A stretch of DNA of 64,000 bases from Streptomyces anulatus. GTDB lineage: Bacteria; Actinomycetota; Actinomycetes; Streptomycetales; Streptomycetaceae. The position numbers and the translations under genes are program-made. Numbering within the stretch: the stretch's first letter is position 1; each line of letters starts with the position of its first letter. The stretch is from assembly GCF_014650675.1 (NCBI RefSeq), contig NZ_BMVK01000006.1, positions 248,001 to 312,000 of the forward strand, read 5' to 3'. Positions 59,090-64,000 of the stretch are shown here, piece by piece. Under the pieces are notes generated by a model. It was not told the DNA's origin. It saw only the letters and a program-made list of their open reading frames with translations, and ran no database searches.

Positions 59090-59761
59090 GTGGCGATCCG
59101 CGTCCTTCTGGTCGATGACCAGCCTCTGCTGCGCACCGGTTTCCGGATGATTCTGGAGGCCGAAGGCGATCTGGCGGTGGTCGGTGAGGCCGGTGACGGT
59201 CTGCAGGCCATCGATCAGGTGCGGGCGCTGCAGCCCGATGTGGTGCTGATGGACATCCGGATGCCGCGGATGGACGGGGTGGAGGCGACCCGTCAGATCA
59301 CCGGCCCCGGGAAGGACGGCCCGGCGAAGGTGCTGGTGCTGACCACTTTCGATCTCGACGAGTACGTGGTGGAGGCGCTGCGTGCGGGGGCGAGCGGCTT
59401 CCTGCTGAAGGACGCTCCGGCGGCCGAGCTGGTGCAGGCGATCCGGGTGGTGGCGGCGGGCGAGGCGATGCTCGCGCCGAGCATCACGCGACGGTTGCTG
59501 GACAAGTACGCGGATCATCTGCCGTCCGGCGAGGACCCGGTGCCGGACGCCCTGCACACGCTGACGGACCGTGAGGTCGAGGTGCTGAAGCTGGTGGCGC
59601 GGGGCCTGTCGAACGCGGAGATCGCGGCGGATCTGTTCGTCAGCGAGACGACGGTCAAGACGCATGTGGGTCATGTGCTCACGAAGTTGGGCCTGCGGGA
59701 CCGGGTGCAGGCCGCGGTGTACGCGTACGAGAGCGGGCTGGTGCGCCCCGGCGCGCAGTAG
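59090..59761 (+). CDS. NarL/LuxR-family response regulator (orphan)
   Basis: A 223-residue response regulator: receiver domain (about 1-120) with Asp9-Asp10, phospho-acceptor Asp55 (VVLMDIRMPRMDG), Thr in VLTTFD and Lys in LLKDAPA; LuxR-type HTH (about 155-215; LTDREVEVLKLVARGLSNAEIAADLFVSETTVKTHV). No histidine kinase gene is adjacent, so its partner is elsewhere. The GTG at 59090 has AAGGAG five bases upstream. It is co-transcribed with the nuclease gene before it and ends at a strong terminator. Confidence 0.94.
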   Translation: MAIRVLLVDDQPLLRTGFRMILEAEGDLAVVGEAGDGLQAIDQVRALQPDVVLMDIRMPRMDGVEATRQITGPGKDGPAKVLVLTTFDLDEYVVEALRAGASGFLLKDAPAAELVQAIRVVAAGEAMLAPSITRRLLDKYADHLPSGEDPVPDALHTLTDREVEVLKLVARGLSNAEIAADLFVSETTVKTHVGHVLTKLGLRDRVQAAVYAYESGLVRPGAQ

Positions 59762-59783
59762 CGGCCCGCCCACGCACACGGAG

Positions 59784-59839
59784 AAGCCGTCCGGCCCGTC
59801 CCCCTCCTCGGAACAGGAGGGGGACGGGCCGGACGGCTT
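59784..59839. terminator. Bidirectional terminator, response regulator / ABC binding protein
   Basis: A perfect 25-bp stem (59784-59808 with 59815-59839) and 6-base loop, with TT on the exit of each side. It stands between two converging genes. Confidence 0.93.
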
Positions 59840-59851
59840 TCCGGTCAGGTC

Positions 59852-61450
59852 TCAGACGTTGGGCCGGTTGAGCTCCCAGAGCTGAAGCTCGGAGGTGGCG
59901 CTGACGGACCGCTCCACCCCGGCGATCCCGTCGCGGGAGGCCACGTACTGCTTGCCCTGCCAGATCGGCAGCACCGGCACATCGTCGGCGACGATGTCCT
60001 GGAGCTTCTCGTAGGTGGCGGCGGCGGCCGTGCGGTCGGTCTCGCGGCGGGACTCCGGGATGAGGACCCTCTGCGCCTCGCGCGACCGGTAGGGCGAGTT
60101 GAGGAAGTTGTTCTCGTCCAGGAAGGGCGCGGTGTAGTTGTCCGGGTCCGGGAAGTCGGGGAACCAGCCCATGCCGTAGGCCGCGTAGTCGCCGCGCTTC
60201 TGCTCGGGGCGGTACTTCGACCACTCCTCGCCCTGGACGGAGACGTCGAAGAGGCCCGAGCGGTTCAGCTGCTGCTGGATCGCCTTGAACTCCTCGGCGG
60301 TGGCCGGACCGTAGTGGTCGCTGGTGTAGTGCAGGGTGAACTTCACCGGCGTCTTGATCCCGGCGCCGCGGAGGATCGCCGCGGCCTTGGCGGTGCTGGG
60401 CTCGCCGTACTTGTTGAAGAAGGCGTTGGTGTGTCCGGCGATGCTGGACGGGATCAGCGAGTAGAGCGGTTCGGCGGTGGTGCCGTACACCTTGCCCGCG
60501 ATCTCGCCCCGGTCGACGATCTGCGCCATGGCCTGCCGGACGGACTTGTTGACCACGGGGTCCTTGGTGTTGAACCCGACGTAGCTGATGGCCAGGCCGG
60601 GCAGCTCGGTGAGCTCGATGCCCTCCTTCGGCTCCACGAGCATGTCGCGGGCCTGCTGGGGTGACATCGCCCGGGTCATCAGGTGGATCTTCTCGTCGTC
60701 GAGCGCCTTGCCCATGGCCCCGGCGTCGGGGAAGAGGTCCATCTCGACGTGGTCGTTGAGGACCTTCAGCTCACCCTTGTACGAGGGGTTCCTGTCGAAG
60801 GCGATCTTGACGACCCGGCCGTCCTCGACCTGCGGCTTCATGGTGTACGGGCCGGAGCCGTTCACCTGGAAGCCGGCGCGTCCCTCCTTCGCCGGGTACT
60901 GCGCCTTCGGGACGATGCCGGCGGCGGGGGTGGCGAGCTTGTACGGGAAGGTCGCGTCGGGCGTGTTCAGGTGGAAGATCACCTGGTCGTCGCCCTTGGT
61001 CTCGATCATGTCGATGTTGGCGAGCAGTCCGACCGGTCCGCTGTCCGCGTCGATGTCGATGACGCGCTGGATGGAGTGCTTCACGTCCTCGGCGGTGACG
61101 GGCGTCCCGTCGGCGAACGTGAGGCCCGCCCGCAGGGTGCAGCGGTAGCTCTCGTTCGCGGTGTCGGTGAAGGTGCAGCTGCGGGCGGCCTCGGGCACCG
61201 GCTCGCCGCCGCCGTTGGGCACCGTGGTCAGGGTCTGCACGGTCTGCCGCAGGACGTTCCAGACGCCCGCTTCGTAGCCGATGGCCGGGTCGAGCGGCGC
61301 GGGGTTCTCCTCGGAGGCCACGAGCTGATCCGTGGTGCCGACGACGATGGCTCCCTTGCCACCGGCGCCGCTGTCCGTGCTGCCGCAGGCGGCGAGCACG
61401 GGGGCGAGCAGGCCGACGACGGCCGGCAGCACCAGGGTCTTGCGGTTCAT
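59852..61450 (-). CDS. Oligopeptide-type ABC transporter substrate-binding lipoprotein (SBP family 5)
   Basis: A 532-residue exported receptor. The signal peptide ends with lipobox LAAC (Cys22). The SBP_bac_5 domain covers about 75-450, with YRCTLRAGLTFADGTPVTAEDVKHSIQRV and GSGPYTMKPQVEDGR. It would deliver peptides or a peptide-like compound to a Dpp/Opp-type transporter, but no permease or ATPase gene is adjacent, so it is an orphan in this window. ATG at 61450 has GAGGGAG upstream. It ends at the shared terminator. Confidence 0.93.
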   Translation of the reverse strand: MNRKTLVLPAVVGLLAPVLAACGSTDSGAGGKGAIVVGTTDQLVASEENPAPLDPAIGYEAGVWNVLRQTVQTLTTVPNGGGEPVPEAARSCTFTDTANESYRCTLRAGLTFADGTPVTAEDVKHSIQRVIDIDADSGPVGLLANIDMIETKGDDQVIFHLNTPDATFPYKLATPAAGIVPKAQYPAKEGRAGFQVNGSGPYTMKPQVEDGRVVKIAFDRNPSYKGELKVLNDHVEMDLFPDAGAMGKALDDEKIHLMTRAMSPQQARDMLVEPKEGIELTELPGLAISYVGFNTKDPVVNKSVRQAMAQIVDRGEIAGKVYGTTAEPLYSLIPSSIAGHTNAFFNKYGEPSTAKAAAILRGAGIKTPVKFTLHYTSDHYGPATAEEFKAIQQQLNRSGLFDVSVQGEEWSKYRPEQKRGDYAAYGMGWFPDFPDPDNYTAPFLDENNFLNSPYRSREAQRVLIPESRRETDRTAAAATYEKLQDIVADDVPVLPIWQGKQYVASRDGIAGVERSVSATSELQLWELNRPNV

Positions 61451-61772
61451 CTGGACGTTCTCCCTCATCCCGGCAGGTGAGGAATCAAAGCTAGTAGCCG
61501 CGGGTGGCCCGCCCGACCGTCCAGCGGGCGGCTCCCGCTCCCCGGGCGACTGGAGGGGGCGACATACATCCACCATTGCGGACAGCTCACCCGATCCCGG
61601 CGGCCCGTCGAGGGCCTGCGGGTGAGGAAGGTCACCCGTCAGGCCTCTTCACATATGCACCCCGCAGCTGATCCACATCCATGGAACGTTGCCGGAACGC
61701 ACACGGGGACAAGCAGAAAATCCGCTGTTCGTTCACAAGTGCGCGGCCGGTCGGGTGCGCGCCCGGTGCGGG
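61451..61772. other. 322-bp intergenic region between the ABC receptor and the HAD gene
   Basis: No gene is seen. It must hold the promoter of the ABC receptor gene on the minus strand. A dyad GGGTGA-n6-TCACCC lies at 61620-61637, about 170 bases before that gene, and a moderately AT-rich stretch (about 61645-61740) follows. No terminator of the HAD gene is obvious. Confidence 0.4.
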
Positions 61773-62483
61773 TCAGCCCGTTCCGCCCGCTTGGGTGATG
61801 AGCTTGCGCAGGAAGGCGAGGTCGACCTCTTCGAGGGAGCCGACGACCACGCGTCCGGCCGCGGGCGCGATCGGGGCGACGGACGGCACGGCGACGACCC
61901 GGCAGCCGGCGGCCTCGGCGGCGGCCACGCCGGTCGCGGTGTCCTCGATGACCGCGCAGCGCCAGGGGTCGGCGCCGAAGCCCGCGGCCGCGGTGAGGTA
62001 GGGCTCGGGGTGGGGCTTGGTCCGGGTGACCTCGTCCCCGGCGACGGTGAGCGCGAAGTGGTGGCGGCCCACCGATTCCAGCACCCGGTCGATGATCCGG
62101 CGGTGGGAGGCGGAGACGAGCGCGGTGGGCACCTCGTACGCGGCGAGCTCGGCGAGCAGCCGCTCGGCCCCCGGCATCAGCGGCACCCCGCGCTCGATGC
62201 GCTTCTCGAACCCGTCGTTGAGCAGCACGGTCAGCTCCTCCAGCCGGATGTCGGCGCCGGTGACGTCGATGAGGTAGCCGGCGCTGCGGGTCATCGGACC
62301 GCCGACGACCACGTCCCGCCAGGACTCGTCCAGCCGGTGCCCGAGTCCGGCGAAGACCTCCTTCTCGACGTCCCACCAGAAGCCCTCGGTATCGACCAGG
62401 GTTCCGTCCATGTCGAGAAGGACCGCCTGCAGGGCGGCGCCTTCGGCCGTGCGGGTCAAGGACGCGGGGACCGTACTGGTCAT
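61773..62483 (-). CDS. HAD-superfamily phosphatase
   Basis: A 236-residue HAD hydrolase, subfamily with a helical cap. Motif I is LLDMDGTLVDTE (Asp24 nucleophile, Asp26), motif II ALVSASH (about 120), Lys in TRTKPHPEPYL and motif IV AVIEDTATGVAAAEAAG. It would remove phosphate from a small molecule such as a sugar phosphate; the substrate is unknown. The ATG at 62483 has GGAAGG upstream. It lies 145 bases after metH on the same strand, behind a probable terminator. Confidence 0.9.
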   Translation of the reverse strand: MTSTVPASLTRTAEGAALQAVLLDMDGTLVDTEGFWWDVEKEVFAGLGHRLDESWRDVVVGGPMTRSAGYLIDVTGADIRLEELTVLLNDGFEKRIERGVPLMPGAERLLAELAAYEVPTALVSASHRRIIDRVLESVGRHHFALTVAGDEVTRTKPHPEPYLTAAAGFGADPWRCAVIEDTATGVAAAEAAGCRVVAVPSVAPIAPAAGRVVVGSLEEVDLAFLRKLITQAGGTG

Positions 62484-62510
62484 CCGGCACACCTTCCGTA
62501 AGGGACGAGA

Positions 62511-62571
62511 AGGCCGGCCGCCATTCCCGGAAAAACGGGAGGGCGACCGGCCTGCACTGGACCGACCAGTG
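62511..62571 (-). terminator. Probable metH terminator and adjacent small dyad
   Basis: AGGCCGGCCGCC and GGCGACCGGCCT (62511-62553, a few mismatches, A-rich loop) can form a hairpin in the 145-bp gap after metH. Next to it is a perfect 6-bp dyad CACTGG-ACCGA-CCAGTG (62555-62571), which could be an extra terminator arm or an operator. Confidence 0.55.
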
Positions 62572-62628
62572 TACGACGTGTCCGGCCGCGGTGCGCGAAG
62601 GGCGCGAGGCCGCGGCGGAAACACCGGG

Positions 62629-64000
62629 CTACCGCGCGTTGAAGTACTTCGCCTCGGGGTGGTGGATGACGATGGCGTCGGTGGACTGTTCCGGGTGGAG
62701 CTGGAACTCCTCGGAGAGGTGCACGCCGATCCGCTCCGGCTGCAGGAGGTCGGCGATCTTCGCCCGGTCCTCCAGGTCCGGGCACGCCCCGTAACCGAGC
62801 GAGAACCGCGCGCCTCGGTACTTCAGCGCGAACATGTCCTCGACGTCCGCCGGGTCCTCGCCCGCGAAGCCGAGCTCGCTGCGGACCCGGGCGTGCCAGT
62901 ACTCGGCGAGCGCCTCGGCGAGCTGGACGGACAGCCCGTGCAGCTCCAGGTAGTCGCGGTAGGAGTTGGCGGCGAACAGCTCGGCGGTGGCCTCGCCGAT
63001 CCGGGAGCCGACCGTGACGATCTGGAGGCCGATGACGTCGATCTCGCCGGACTCCTCGGGGCGGAAGAAGTCGGCGAGGCAGAGGCGGCGGCCCCGGCGC
63101 TGGCGCGGGAAGGTGAAGCGGGTGCGCTCGGAGCCGTCGTCGTTGAGGAGGACCAGGTCGTCGCCCTTGGAGACGCAGGGGAAGTAGCCGTAGACGACGG
63201 CCGCTTCCAGGAGGTTGTTGGACTGGAGGTGGTCGAGCCAGCCGCGCAGGTGCGGGCGTCCCTCGGTCTCCACCAGCTCCTCGTACGTCGGTCCGTCGCC
63301 GGTCCGGGCCTGCTTGAGGCCCCACTGGCCCTTGAACAGCGCGCCCTCGTCGAGCCAGGAGGCGTAGTCCTTGAGCGGGATGCCCTTGATGACGCGGGTG
63401 CCCCGGAACGGCGGCTCGGGAATGGGGTTGGTGATGGAGACGTCCGAGCGCACCGAGCCCTCGGGCTCCTCGACCTCCAGCACGGCCACATCCTTCTTGG
63501 GGACCCGGCGCTGCTTCAGTTCGGGCAGGGCCGCACCGGGCACTCCGCGCTTGACGCCGATGAGCGCGTCCATGAGGCGCAGGCCCTCGAAAGCGTCCCG
63601 GGCGTAGCGGACCTCGCCCTCGTAGATCTCGTGCAGGTCCTGTTCGACGTAGGCCCGGGTCAGCGCGGCGCCACCGAGGATCACCGGGAAGTCGGCGGCC
63701 ATCTTGCGCTGGTTGAGCTCCTGGAGGTTCTCCTTCATGATCACCGTCGACTTCACCAGGAGGCCGGACATGCCGATCACGTCGGCGCGGTGCTCCTCGG
63801 CGGCTTCCAGGATCGCGGAGACGGGCTGCTTGATGCCGAGGTTGACGACGTTGTAGCCGTTGTTGGAGAGGATGATGTCGACGAGGTTCTTGCCGATGTC
63901 GTGGACGTCGCCGCGGACGGTGGCGAGCACGATGGTGCCCTTGCCGTCGTCGTCGGTCTTCTCCATGTGCGGCTCCAGATGGGCCACCGCGCTCTTCATG
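62629..64000 (-). CDS. metH: Cobalamin-dependent methionine synthase, C-terminal part (5' end outside window)
   Basis: The last 456 or so residues of MetH, which moves a methyl group from methyltetrahydrofolate to homocysteine through cobalamin. The B12-binding domain has TVRGDVHDIGKNLVDIIL, with the cobalt-binding His, and VIGMSGLLVKSTVIM. The reactivation domain follows with WGLKQ, YFPCVSKGDDLVLL and the AdoMet-binding YRGARFSLGYGACPDLEDR near the end. The gene continues past base 64000, where the folate, homocysteine and helical cap domains should be. Any B12 riboswitch would also lie outside. Confidence 0.97.
   Translation of the reverse strand, partial: MKSAVAHLEPHMEKTDDDGKGTIVLATVRGDVHDIGKNLVDIILSNNGYNVVNLGIKQPVSAILEAAEEHRADVIGMSGLLVKSTVIMKENLQELNQRKMAADFPVILGGAALTRAYVEQDLHEIYEGEVRYARDAFEGLRLMDALIGVKRGVPGAALPELKQRRVPKKDVAVLEVEEPEGSVRSDVSITNPIPEPPFRGTRVIKGIPLKDYASWLDEGALFKGQWGLKQARTGDGPTYEELVETEGRPHLRGWLDHLQSNNLLEAAVVYGYFPCVSKGDDLVLLNDDGSERTRFTFPRQRRGRRLCLADFFRPEESGEIDVIGLQIVTVGSRIGEATAELFAANSYRDYLELHGLSVQLAEALAEYWHARVRSELGFAGEDPADVEDMFALKYRGARFSLGYGACPDLEDRAKIADLLQPERIGVHLSEEFQLHPEQSTDAIVIHHPEAKYFNAR

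Noticed and set aside
56807..59779. A frame extending the site-2 protease gene by about 570 codons over the nuclease and response regulator genes
   Set aside because: The extension is low-complexity and opposite two well-conserved genes. The real start is GTG at 58057.
1..64000. CRISPR arrays, IS elements, tRNA or rRNA genes, prophage
   Set aside because: No regular repeat-spacer pattern, transposase, clover-leaf sequence or phage structural gene was seen.

Overview
The window is a piece of the chromosome core of a Streptomyces (or very close relative). The evidence is the very high GC content, many GTG starts, and the gene set: infC-rpmI-rplT, a Pup-proteasome cluster, tatA-tatC, SPW-repeat and DUF2510 proteins, and an endonuclease VII relic beside prcB. 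From memory, the order resembles the S. coelicolor SCO1595-SCO1657 neighbourhood. I see no rRNA, tRNA, CRISPR array, IS element or prophage.

Layout. 1-2.0 kb: translation operon infC-rpmI-rplT followed by a SpoU-type RNA methylase cut by the window edge. infC appears to start at AUC. 2.4-6.2 kb: DUF1844 protein, aquaporin, SseB protein, and a divergent TetR/EamA exporter pair sharing two identical operators. 6.2-9.4 kb: a mycosin-like subtilase translationally coupled to a Pro/Ala/Gln-rich membrane protein. 9.6-15.4 kb: PLP-fold aldolase/deaminase, DUF2510 protein, LysR/TDT-transporter pair, BtuF-like metal receptor, XRE-cupin regulator. 15.6-21.4 kb: glycine-betaine-type ABC importer (ATPase plus a permease fused to two binding domains), 5'-3' exonuclease, iron-box-controlled siderophore-interacting protein.

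21.7-33.3 kb is the most interesting part. A MerR regulator faces two membrane-protein genes (one ABA4-like). Then come sigK-rskA-photolyase (+), a convergent five-gene operon with 4-bp overlaps (FAD amine oxidase, DUF1365, two Cfa-type methyltransferases, DUF1295; -), and a divergent fasciclin lipoprotein (+). The three transcription units share the same promoter, GACCAATCC-N16-CGAA(T/C). This looks like the counterpart of the Mycobacterium tuberculosis SigK/RskA locus and its MPT70/MPT83 targets, rearranged and with a photolyase and a second Cfa added.

33.4-40.7 kb: ADP-ribosylglycohydrolase, SPW protein, Ski2-like helicase, lipid kinase, tatC, tatA. 40.8-54.4 kb: Pup-proteasome region (pafB/pafC WYL regulators, two FKBPs, pafA, an MFS/LacI pair, prcA, prcB, a decayed endonuclease VII gene, pup, dop, arc). 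Here PafA attaches Pup, Dop deamidates or removes it, ARC unfolds the tagged protein and PrcAB degrades it. 54.7-64 kb: ferredoxin, secreted protein, tRNA m1A58 methylase, site-2 protease, RecB-like nuclease, orphan response regulator, peptide-type ABC binding lipoprotein, HAD phosphatase, and the 3' two-fifths or so of metH running off the window.
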